Virus record (IMG/VR): IMGVR_UViG_3300009183_000203
Coordinates: 1 to 35,917 of that record
DNA from: a virus
Direction: 5' to 3' (one strand)
DNA: 35,917 nucleotides
Positions 1 to 7,241 of the stretch are shown in pieces. A program made the translations under genes and the position numbers. Under the pieces are notes generated by a model. That model saw only the letters and a list, made by a program, of their open reading frames with translations, searched no databases and had not been told where the DNA came from. Positions within the stretch are counted from its first letter, which is position 1. Each line of letters starts with the position of its first letter.

Positions 1-1
1 A

Positions 2-514
2 GATACATACGGTGCTAACGTAACAGTGAGCACACATACCTTGTTTGTGCAGGGAAATATGGTAGTTGGTGGAAACACCAGCGTAGTTACCAAAACCGAC
101 ACAGAAATTACTGACAACACTATTCTTCTAAACAAAGGAGAAACTGGTGCTGGCGTAACATCAGTGTATTCAGGTATTGAAGTTGATCGCGGATCGTTAA
201 ACGATGTTGGTATCAGATACAACGAAAACGTTGATAGCTGGCAGTTAACTAACGATGGAACAGTCTGGGGCAATATCACTAGCGGTTCGATTGGGGCGAT
301 TGGCAATGTGTACCAAGACTCGGCTCCTTCGTTGGGCGGTAATTTAAACATTACTACCAAAAGTTTGTTTGACACATCGGCTAACGTAGAGGTTCGTGCA
401 AACACCGCAGCCATGGGAGGCTCTGGTTTATATACCAACAAGATTGGTGTAACAAACAACAAAAAAGAATTAATCACAAAGAATAGAGCATTGGTCTATT
501 CAATCATATTGTAG
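2..514 (+). CDS. Tail-fibre-like structural protein, C-terminal part (5' end outside window)
   Basis: The reading frame is open from base 2, so this is the 3' end of a longer gene and not a new start at the internal GTG at 26. The visible ~170 residues hold one copy of the fibre module seen throughout the array: a 'TLFVQGNMVVGGNTSVV' strand pair, then 'DTEITDNTILLNKGE', then a 'GIEVDRGSLNDVGIRYNENVD' segment ending in a tryptophan-containing strand. Related segments occur in the proteins starting at 5163 and 10092. The stop codon TAG is part of the TAGGA that serves as Shine-Dalgarno for the next gene (525). The likely role is a component of the tail fibre or appendage on the virion. The family is assigned from module resemblance only; the N-terminus and total length are unknown. 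Confidence 0.75.
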   Translation, partial: DTYGANVTVSTHTLFVQGNMVVGGNTSVVTKTDTEITDNTILLNKGETGAGVTSVYSGIEVDRGSLNDVGIRYNENVDSWQLTNDGTVWGNITSGSIGAIGNVYQDSAPSLGGNLNITTKSLFDTSANVEVRANTAAMGGSGLYTNKIGVTNNKKELITKNRALVYSIIL

Positions 515-524
515 GATAAGAAAA

Positions 525-839
525 ATGGCCATACAAAGCACAGCACTAGGAACAACAGTAGGTAACATTTATGTAGCTTCGGGTACAGACGGAAACGTTG
601 TATCGGTTACATATTTTTGCAACAGATCAGCATCAGCAACAGCTTTTACGTTGCATTTGGTACCGTCTGGGGGAACAGCTGGACCAAACACAACAGTATA
701 CAGCAACAAAACTGTCACTGCCGGCGATACATATATTCTTGAATTAGAAAAAATTATATTAAGCACAGGCGACATGTTACAGGCCAGCGCCAATACAGGT
801 AATGCCATAGTTGCTACTGTCAGCACGTTGGGTATCTAA
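525..839 (+). CDS. Small beta-rich virion-associated protein
   Basis: A 104-residue protein preceded by AGGA at 513-516. It is rich in Thr, Ser, Val and Ala, with alternating hydrophobic residues typical of a beta-sandwich: 'VVSVTYFCNRSASATAFTLHLVPSGG' in the middle (residues about 25-50) and 'LELEKIILSTGDMLQASA' near the C-terminus. There is no signal peptide, membrane segment or catalytic motif. Small proteins with this 'FCN....FTLHLVPSG....TVY' pattern are found among appendage genes of marine T4-like phages, usually without a function. It sits between two fibre-like genes with 1-10 bp gaps, so it is co-transcribed and probably a minor virion or fibre-joint component. The function is not established. 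Confidence 0.7.
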   Translation: MAIQSTALGTTVGNIYVASGTDGNVVSVTYFCNRSASATAFTLHLVPSGGTAGPNTTVYSNKTVTAGDTYILELEKIILSTGDMLQASANTGNAIVATVSTLGI

Positions 840-840
840 C

Positions 841-1290
841 ATGGGACGTTATCTTAAAAATACTCAGCTGGAAGGCGGAAGTTATGCTGTTCAAATACCG
901 CTTGGTAGCTCTAGCATAGGACCAGACAGCCCAGTTAACGGTCAGATGAGATTTAATCAGACCACTAGCAAAATTGAATTTTATTACAACGGCCAATGGA
1001 ATTCTGTAGCCAAAATTGGTCAAGTACCAATTACCACAGACACATTTACCACTATCGATGGTGGCGCTGTAAATCAGTTTACTATGACCAATGCACCACG
1101 CGATTATATCACCAGCGAAGAAGCCAGCATACTAGTATTCATCAGCGGTGTACAACAAAGACCTGTAGAACACTATCATTTTTCATCAGGTGTCGCATCA
1201 GATCAATTGTACATTGAACCAAGTGCAGTTGGAGACGCAGGACAAACAGTATTGGTAATATACAATCTCAACAGCACTGACGCTACCTAG
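841..1290 (+). CDS. Short fibre/appendage structural protein (149 aa)
   Basis: The chosen start is ATG 841, one base after the stop of the preceding gene; an upstream in-frame start at 811 would overlap that gene by 29 bases and put non-fibre-like residues at the N-terminus. From 841 the protein begins 'MGRYLKNTQLEGGSYAVQIP'. Residues about 32-56 form the 'GQMRFNQTTSKIEFYYNGQW' unit, a sequence signature repeated in the 576-, 682- and 709-residue proteins downstream. It is followed by a ~75-residue domain ('NQFTMTNAPRDYITSEEASILVFI...GVQQRP') that is also repeated in the 576- and 682-residue proteins. It is therefore a minimal two-module fibre protein. The function on the virion is inferred from these shared modules. 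Confidence 0.75.
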   Translation: MGRYLKNTQLEGGSYAVQIPLGSSSIGPDSPVNGQMRFNQTTSKIEFYYNGQWNSVAKIGQVPITTDTFTTIDGGAVNQFTMTNAPRDYITSEEASILVFISGVQQRPVEHYHFSSGVASDQLYIEPSAVGDAGQTVLVIYNLNSTDAT

Positions 1291-1300
1291 GAGCCAATAG

Positions 1301-3283
1301 ATGGCAATAGGTAAAATATCAGGAGTAATGCTCAAAGACAACCTGGAACGCCAGGGTGTCAATCTATCCTTTGATGGAAATTTAGCATACCTTGATGTTA
1401 CCAATCGTAGACTTGGCGTTGGCACAGACAGCCCGCAGTACGGCCTAGATGTTCCGGCCAACGTTCGATTAGCTAACCTTACCATACTTGGCAACACAAT
1501 TACCAGCAACACAGGTCGAATTGGTCTTGGATCAATTTCAAGTATTGTGGTCACAGGCGGATCAGCATACAATGTAATTTTGACCGATGGTTCTGGCAAC
1601 TTACGCTTTGGTACCTTGGATGAAATTTCTGGCAACACAACTTTTACTGGTAATACCATTGAGCTGGGCGCCAACAGCACCGGAGCACTAACCAGTAACG
1701 CAGTAACATTGACAACCAGCACATCAGTCACAGATGGAATAGCACAATTAAACTTTGTACTAGGCAAACTGGTTCCACCAGCACCACCCACATTCCCGGG
1801 CTCTAGCTCAATCACAATCAGTACCTTGAGCACGTACCGCATGGCCAACCTTACGCAGATTGACTTAACTGGCAACTCAAGAACAGTGGCAGCCGGATCA
1901 ACAGTGGCCAACGTAAGACGTGCAGCCACATACACAACCAGCAACGTGACCACAGTAGGTCCCGGCGAATCGGGCACAGTCAGCGTTTATAAAAACAGCA
2001 CTTTGATGGGCAGTCGCGCCATGGCCCTTGGGGCACAAAACGGCACATATGGGCATTTGGTTATAGGAAATGACCAAGACTACGCTGCCATAATAGGTGG
2101 TTCTGGTGGCTTTTGGGAAAGTTTTAATGCCTATGCCACCGGATCAAATGTGGCTCCAGGCTGGAACGAAGTTTATTTAACCCACAATCAAGGAGTACCG
2201 ACCAATGTACGCTGGTGGTACTTTGATAATAGCAATCCGGGTACTCCAACATTTAGTGCCACTAGTATTGCGTTAAGTTCTAACACAGTCACTTATTCCA
2301 GTACCATACCGCACTTAAATAGCTCAGCAGGATTTACCTTATCGTATAGTGTAAATAGATTAAGCGGAGATATGTATCCGACGTCAGACAGCATGGCCAC
2401 CGGAACAGCTGGCGGAGCACTGACAGCACCCGCAACAACCACATACGCCAGTGCAGGCGTAACTACCCCACTAGCGGCCAATTTGTATGTGGCTAGTGGT
2501 ACTTTGTCTGTAACAACAACAGCCAATGTTATATCGGGCTTTGGATCCAGTGCTCTTGGTCCTACTATTAGCATAAGCAACAGTTACAATACTGGTACAC
2601 AAAATTTCCCACCCGGTGCCACAGTACTTTACAAAACTGGCACAGCAACTCAAATTGAAGAAACCAGTATGAGCATTGCAGTCAGTGTGGGCTCTGGATC
2701 TGGAAACCCTGTGCGTATTGTAAATCCAGGAACCACAGATACTCCAACACATTCTGCCAGTGCTGCAGCATTCAACAGCACCACCGGTACCCTCACAGCC
2801 AATTGCGCCACAGTGGTGGCCGCTACACTAAAACACGACATTACCAACTATGCTTCGGGATATTTGCCAGTGGGACCAAATCTCAGTGCAGGACGTCACG
2901 GAGCTCAATACTACACATTTAAATTTACACGTACTGCGGTAAGTAAATTTGATATCAAATACACAGGTACCATGGCCGGCTTATGGGTATCTCTTCCTGG
3001 TAGCGTAATAGATACCAGCTCAACCTTAAACGGCTGGCTCAGTATGGGAACGGCCTATGCAGGTGCTGGACAACCTGGTGCTGGCACTGGTGGTAACGGC
3101 AGTAACGGATGTGCGTTGGGTGCCTTGGCCTTGTTTAATAGTGCCCAAACCAACAAAAGTGTAACTGCAACCTTTGGTACAGTAAGTTCGAGTAGCACAG
3201 CAACAAACGAAATTTATGTTAGAGTGAAATTGACCACGGGTCAATCTTTATCAGCATTAACAATAGAGGCGGCAACTAATTAA
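1301..3283 (+). CDS. Tail-fibre-like structural protein (660 aa)
   Basis: Preceded by AGGAG at 1289-1293, overlapping the upstream stop. The N-terminal ~60 residues ('GKISGVMLKDNLERQGVNLS...YLDV..RRLGVGTDSPQYGLDV') form a conserved start used by appendage proteins of T4-like aquatic phages. Residues about 60-155 are beta-rich 'GNTI/GNTT' repeats, then a proline-rich hinge (about 158-168, 'PPAPPTFPG'). The remaining ~490 residues are a Ser/Thr/Gly-rich region with aromatic clusters around residues 265-310 ('GGFWESFNAY', 'WNEVYLTHNQG', 'RWWYFDN') that could be a receptor-binding part. No catalytic motif is evident. The stop overlaps the next start as TAATG (3281-3285), so translation of the two genes is probably coupled. 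Confidence 0.75.
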   Translation: MAIGKISGVMLKDNLERQGVNLSFDGNLAYLDVTNRRLGVGTDSPQYGLDVPANVRLANLTILGNTITSNTGRIGLGSISSIVVTGGSAYNVILTDGSGNLRFGTLDEISGNTTFTGNTIELGANSTGALTSNAVTLTTSTSVTDGIAQLNFVLGKLVPPAPPTFPGSSSITISTLSTYRMANLTQIDLTGNSRTVAAGSTVANVRRAATYTTSNVTTVGPGESGTVSVYKNSTLMGSRAMALGAQNGTYGHLVIGNDQDYAAIIGGSGGFWESFNAYATGSNVAPGWNEVYLTHNQGVPTNVRWWYFDNSNPGTPTFSATSIALSSNTVTYSSTIPHLNSSAGFTLSYSVNRLSGDMYPTSDSMATGTAGGALTAPATTTYASAGVTTPLAANLYVASGTLSVTTTANVISGFGSSALGPTISISNSYNTGTQNFPPGATVLYKTGTATQIEETSMSIAVSVGSGSGNPVRIVNPGTTDTPTHSASAAAFNSTTGTLTANCATVVAATLKHDITNYASGYLPVGPNLSAGRHGAQYYTFKFTRTAVSKFDIKYTGTMAGLWVSLPGSVIDTSSTLNGWLSMGTAYAGAGQPGAGTGGNGSNGCALGALALFNSAQTNKSVTATFGTVSSSSTATNEIYVRVKLTTGQSLSALTIEAATN

Positions 3284-5013
3284 TGGCTATTACAGACGCA
3301 CAAAAAGTCGACTATCTCTATAAGAAAATTGGTGCCGGTGTCGCCAAGACAGATACCAGCGCCTTCAAAAGCCCCTCTAACGAAGCCAACGCTAGCCCAA
3401 TTTTAACACGAGGTGACACAATCTGGCAACAGTCGGTTAGTATTCCTGCTGTCAAACCTGCCAGTAATTCCAGCGTATTGGTATTGTATCAAGACACCTT
3501 GTCAAGCACCATTGAGTGCGTATTAGACACTTCAGCTAGTGGTACCAACAGAACTTGGTTTACAAATCAAGTTGACTGGATTGGATCAGAATTTGGGGCA
3601 ACATATCAAGTTCAAGTTTACGCTGCCGCTGCTGGAAACTCAGCACCACAGACTTATGGCACACAGTTGTTCAGCGATGGATCTGGCAACAGCGACACTT
3701 GGTTCTTTGACTACCAATCTGGTATTTTAAACTTCCCTGACACCAACGTACCAACGGCTGTCACAGGTAAAAAAATATACATCACAGGCGCCCGTTATGT
3801 GGGAGCCAAAGGTATCAGCAGTTTCCCTAGCGGTATTACAATGGGAAATATTACCATAGTTGGTAACAATATTAACAGCAGTAGTGGCAACGTTACTATC
3901 ACATCAAATTTAAACATTATTGGTAATACCACATTTTATGGATACAGTGATTTAACCATCACAGATAGTATTTTAAACTTACACACACAAGCAAACTTGG
4001 CTCCATGGACTGTGAATGATGGAAAAGACATCGGTATCAAGATGCACTACTATGATGGCGTAGATAGTCATTCTGCTCTAGTACGTGCCAATAACACTGG
4101 CTACTTGGAATGGTATGCCCGCGGAACAGAAGTCTCCGGCAACACATTCAGTGGCAGCGCCTACGGAACCATTAAAACTGGTTCTTTAATTTTAGCCAAT
4201 ACCACACCGGCCACTGGCCCTAACACAGGAGCATTGCAAGTATGGGGCGGCGCCAGTATTAGCGGAAACCTGTACATAGGAAACTTGCAAGCCAATTTAA
4301 GTATATTTGCAGCTATCAACAACACACCAATTGGCAATGCTGTGCCCAGTACCGGTGCATTTACTAGATTAGATGCAACCACAGCAAACATTGGTAATCT
4401 TCAATTTGCTAACAGCACCGTAACACACTCTAACGTATTTGTGTTCAATAGTAATACAGCAATACAAGTACCAATTGGCGGAACGGCACAACGGCCCAGT
4501 GGCGCCAACGGTATGATTCGTTATAATACTGATACTCCGGCGCTCGAATACTTTAATGGATCAATTTGGATACCAATTACCAATACTGTTACTGATCAGC
4601 AAATCACCGGCGACGGCGTCAGCACCACATTCACACTAGATCAAGAAACCAGTACAGTTGGTATAATTGTAAGTATTAACGGTACTTTACAGCGACCCGC
4701 ATCTGCATACACAGTAACCGGAGACCAACTTACTTTTACAGAAACACCAGAAGCCACTGACGTGATTGATGTACGTTTTTTAGGTGCAGCTGTTACAGTA
4801 AACGAAACAATATACGACGACCTGACTATTTCTGGCAATTTAACTGTAACCAATGATGTTACACTAAGTGGAGTATTACAAGCACCGCAGGCAACTAAAA
4901 CATCAACTTCTACAGGCACGGCAGGACAAGTATGCTGGGATGCCAATTACGTCTATGTATGTACCGCTACAAACACATGGAAAAGAGTGGCATTAACCGG
5001 CGGTGTTTTTTAA
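3283..5013 (+). CDS. Modular tail-fibre-like structural protein (576 aa)
   Basis: Starts at the ATG overlapping the preceding stop (TAATG). Residues 1-175 are a distinct N-terminal domain beginning 'MAITDAQKVDYLYKKIGAGV', probably the virion attachment end. Residues about 205-300 carry the array's common module ('SDLTITDSILNLHTQANLAP', then 'DGKDIGIKMHYYDGVDSHSA'). A 'TGALQVWGGASISGNLYIGN' linker follows. Residues about 400-432 are the 'RPSGANGMIRYN...LEYFNGSIW' unit, and about 440-505 the 'GDGVSTTFTLDQ...NGTLQRP' domain. The last ~35 residues ('GTAGQVCWDANYVYVCTAT.TWKRVALTGGVF') are a common phage fibre terminus. The domain order suggests a long trimeric fibre or baseplate-attached spike. 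Assignment is by module content; the exact position in the virion is unknown. Confidence 0.78.
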   Translation: MAITDAQKVDYLYKKIGAGVAKTDTSAFKSPSNEANASPILTRGDTIWQQSVSIPAVKPASNSSVLVLYQDTLSSTIECVLDTSASGTNRTWFTNQVDWIGSEFGATYQVQVYAAAAGNSAPQTYGTQLFSDGSGNSDTWFFDYQSGILNFPDTNVPTAVTGKKIYITGARYVGAKGISSFPSGITMGNITIVGNNINSSSGNVTITSNLNIIGNTTFYGYSDLTITDSILNLHTQANLAPWTVNDGKDIGIKMHYYDGVDSHSALVRANNTGYLEWYARGTEVSGNTFSGSAYGTIKTGSLILANTTPATGPNTGALQVWGGASISGNLYIGNLQANLSIFAAINNTPIGNAVPSTGAFTRLDATTANIGNLQFANSTVTHSNVFVFNSNTAIQVPIGGTAQRPSGANGMIRYNTDTPALEYFNGSIWIPITNTVTDQQITGDGVSTTFTLDQETSTVGIIVSINGTLQRPASAYTVTGDQLTFTETPEATDVIDVRFLGAAVTVNETIYDDLTISGNLTVTNDVTLSGVLQAPQATKTSTSTGTAGQVCWDANYVYVCTATNTWKRVALTGGVF

Positions 5014-5017
5014 AACG

Positions 5018-5025
5018 AATAAATA
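5018..5025 (+). promoter_or_regulatory. T4-type late promoter element AATAAATA
   Basis: The octamer AATAAATA is followed by CTAC and lies just after the stop of the 576-aa gene. It fits the NATAAATA late-promoter consensus seen ten other times here. By the usual spacing transcription would begin near 5031, about 130 bases upstream of the 682-aa gene. Confidence 0.6.
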
Positions 5026-5123
5026 CTACATCAACTTCTTAGCAGATGATCGCTAACGACACAATTTAATTTTCCAAGTCCTCCGCAAAAACAACCCAGC
5101 AAGGACCGTTTTCTCACGGCCGC

Positions 5124-5131
5124 GATAAATA
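5124..5131 (+). promoter_or_regulatory. T4-type late promoter element GATAAATA
   Basis: The octamer GATAAATA lies 31 bases before ATG 5163. It is the second late element in this 149-bp intergenic stretch, with an expected start near 5137 and GGAG at 5157-5160 as ribosome-binding site. Tandem late promoters would give this fibre unit extra late transcription. Confidence 0.65.
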
Positions 5132-5162
5132 ACAATAATGCCCATAATTAAGGACCGGAGCC

Positions 5163-7211
5163 ATGACGATTTTAACAAGAATTAAAAATAACCAAGTCAC
5201 AGACAATACCATCGAGTATCAAAAACTCAAAGATGGAACCTTGGTTGGTAGCAAGTTTAACGCTAACTTAACACTAAATTCTAACGTTACCATTCTTGGT
5301 AATCTAACTGTGGCCAACAGCTTTGCACAGTTAAATTCGATCAACACCTACATCAACGATCCAATCGTTGTGTTCAACAACAACTACACCAGCTCACCAA
5401 CATATGACATTGGTATGCTGATCAATCGTAATTTAAGCAGTCTTGCTCCGTATGGTTCTGTCAATGCTGCTTGGGTCTGGCGCGAAAGCGAAACAGCTTT
5501 TGAAGGTGTAATGACCACAGAAACTGGTACAACCACCGGTACAGTTAACAATTCGGGCTTTGCCAATCTAATCATTGGTAATATCACAGCCAATACCGCA
5601 ACTATACGTGACAGCAAAGCATCTACTAGCACAACCAATGGCGCACTAGTAGTCACAGGTGGCACAGGCATTGGCGGAGCTGTCAACATTGGCGGCATCA
5701 CCAAAGTAGGCGGAAATCTAGTAGCACACAGTGGCACAGAAAGTACCAGCACATCAATTGGCGCACTGACAGTGGTGGGCGGAACTGGTATAAGTGGCAA
5801 CTTGAACGTAGGCGGCAGCTTTAACTTAACTGGCAACGCTGTAATTACTGGCAACCTGATAGTATTGGGTGCAAGTACCACAATTGGTACAGCAGACTTG
5901 ACAGTACAAGATGCTGTGATCAATTTGCATACCACTGCTAACTTAGCACCGTGGTCAGTGGATGACGGCAAAGACATTGGTATCAAGTTCCACTACTACG
6001 ATGGTGTAGATGGACATGCATTCTTGGGTCGTTCCAATAGTACTAAATTTTTAGAATTTTACGGTGCTGGTACAGAATCTTCTAATGTATTCACAGGCAC
6101 ATCTTACGGTACCGTCAAGGCAGGCGAGTTCTTCTCAGCCAACACCACAAACAGTACCAGTGCAACTACCGGCGCTGTTAGAACCGCTGGTGGATTAGGT
6201 GTTGCAGGCAACGTATTTTTGGGCAATAGTGTTACAATTAATAGTACAAAAACTGCCGGACAAGACTTCAAAGTCAAAGGCAAAAACGACGAGACCTTGA
6301 TCTGGGCCAGACCCAACGCCACATACGATGCAGTGGTTATTGGTAACAGCGCCGTACAAGCCAACGTGGTTACTGGTGCTAAATTACAAATTTACAGTAC
6401 AGATTCTATCCTGTTACCGGTTGGTACCAGTGCTCAACGTCCAAGTAGTGCCGGCGGCACAGATGTCACTGGTATGTTCCGCTACAACACAACCAATAAC
6501 GGATTAGAATACTACGGTGCTTCAGCCTGGGTAGCATTGACCACACAGTTTACTGTTATCACCAGCGAAACATTCAACGGCGATGGAACCACAGTGGCCT
6601 TTACTATGGCTGGCACCAGTACCACAGCTGCCACAGTGGTTGCAATTAACGGTGTTTTACAAATACCAACCACAGCTTACTCAGTGTCAGGCGCAACGCT
6701 AACATTTACTGAAGCTCCAGCTGTTGGCGACTTGATTGATGTACGCAGATTATCAACAACTTCAACAGTGACACAGATTGCCAGTACTAATGGTTTTATG
6801 CAAGTATCTGTTGACAACGACGGAGTATACATTGGTACAGGCACATCTTCATTGGTCACAACCACTCAGTGGAACACATCTGGCGCTGAAGTCAATGTCA
6901 AAGGCAATACAACAATCGTTATTGATAATGTTGACACACCTATTGATTACTTCTTTGCAAACACATACAGTAGTGCTGAATACACAATAACATCAACCAT
7001 TAGAAACACCAGTATTAGAGAAGTGGCAAAAATATTAGCTGTACACAACGGAACTACGCCCACAATCAGTACCTATGGTGTAATTTGTACCGCTGGTAAT
7101 ACATTAACTAATTTTACAGCAAATATTGTAAGTGGAAATTTAATATTGTACGGAAACACAACAAATTCGAACACCATAGTCAGAGTTGACTCAGTGTATC
7201 AAGCGATTTAA
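5163..7211 (+). CDS. Modular tail-fibre-like structural protein (682 aa)
   Basis: Preceded by GGAG (5157-5160) and two late promoter elements. After a short N-terminus ('MTILTRIKNNQVTDNTIEYQ') comes a 'LGNLTVANSFAQLNSINTYI' segment with 'NDPIVVFNNN' and 'DIGMLINRNLSS' (about residues 45-100), like the start of the 740-aa protein. Two 'NGALVVTGGTGIGGAVNIGG'-type linkers follow. Residues about 240-300 carry the 'DGKDIGIKFHYYDGVDGHAF' module, then another linker. Residues about 425-460 are the 'QRPSSAGG...GMFRYN' unit, and about 470-545 the 'GDGTTVAFTMAG...INGVLQIP' domain. The last ~130 residues are unique beta-rich sequence. Module order matches the 576-aa neighbour, so the two are paralogues. 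The likely role is a fibre or appendage shaft. Confidence 0.78.
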   Translation: MTILTRIKNNQVTDNTIEYQKLKDGTLVGSKFNANLTLNSNVTILGNLTVANSFAQLNSINTYINDPIVVFNNNYTSSPTYDIGMLINRNLSSLAPYGSVNAAWVWRESETAFEGVMTTETGTTTGTVNNSGFANLIIGNITANTATIRDSKASTSTTNGALVVTGGTGIGGAVNIGGITKVGGNLVAHSGTESTSTSIGALTVVGGTGISGNLNVGGSFNLTGNAVITGNLIVLGASTTIGTADLTVQDAVINLHTTANLAPWSVDDGKDIGIKFHYYDGVDGHAFLGRSNSTKFLEFYGAGTESSNVFTGTSYGTVKAGEFFSANTTNSTSATTGAVRTAGGLGVAGNVFLGNSVTINSTKTAGQDFKVKGKNDETLIWARPNATYDAVVIGNSAVQANVVTGAKLQIYSTDSILLPVGTSAQRPSSAGGTDVTGMFRYNTTNNGLEYYGASAWVALTTQFTVITSETFNGDGTTVAFTMAGTSTTAATVVAINGVLQIPTTAYSVSGATLTFTEAPAVGDLIDVRRLSTTSTVTQIASTNGFMQVSVDNDGVYIGTGTSSLVTTTQWNTSGAEVNVKGNTTIVIDNVDTPIDYFFANTYSSAEYTITSTIRNTSIREVAKILAVHNGTTPTISTYGVICTAGNTLTNFTANIVSGNLILYGNTTNSNTIVRVDSVYQAI

Positions 7212-7241
7212 TAGAAATAGCCAACAGGGAGATATGGAACT

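Noticed and set aside
811-840. Upstream start for the 149-aa fibre protein
   Set aside because: It would overlap the previous gene by 29 bases; ATG 841 directly follows that gene's stop and gives a fibre-like N-terminus.
5384-5986. 200-residue open frame on the - strand
   Set aside because: It is antisense to the 682-aa fibre gene, with the same Val/Pro/Leu-rich artefact composition seen opposite all fibre genes, which arises from their Thr/Asn/Gly codon bias.
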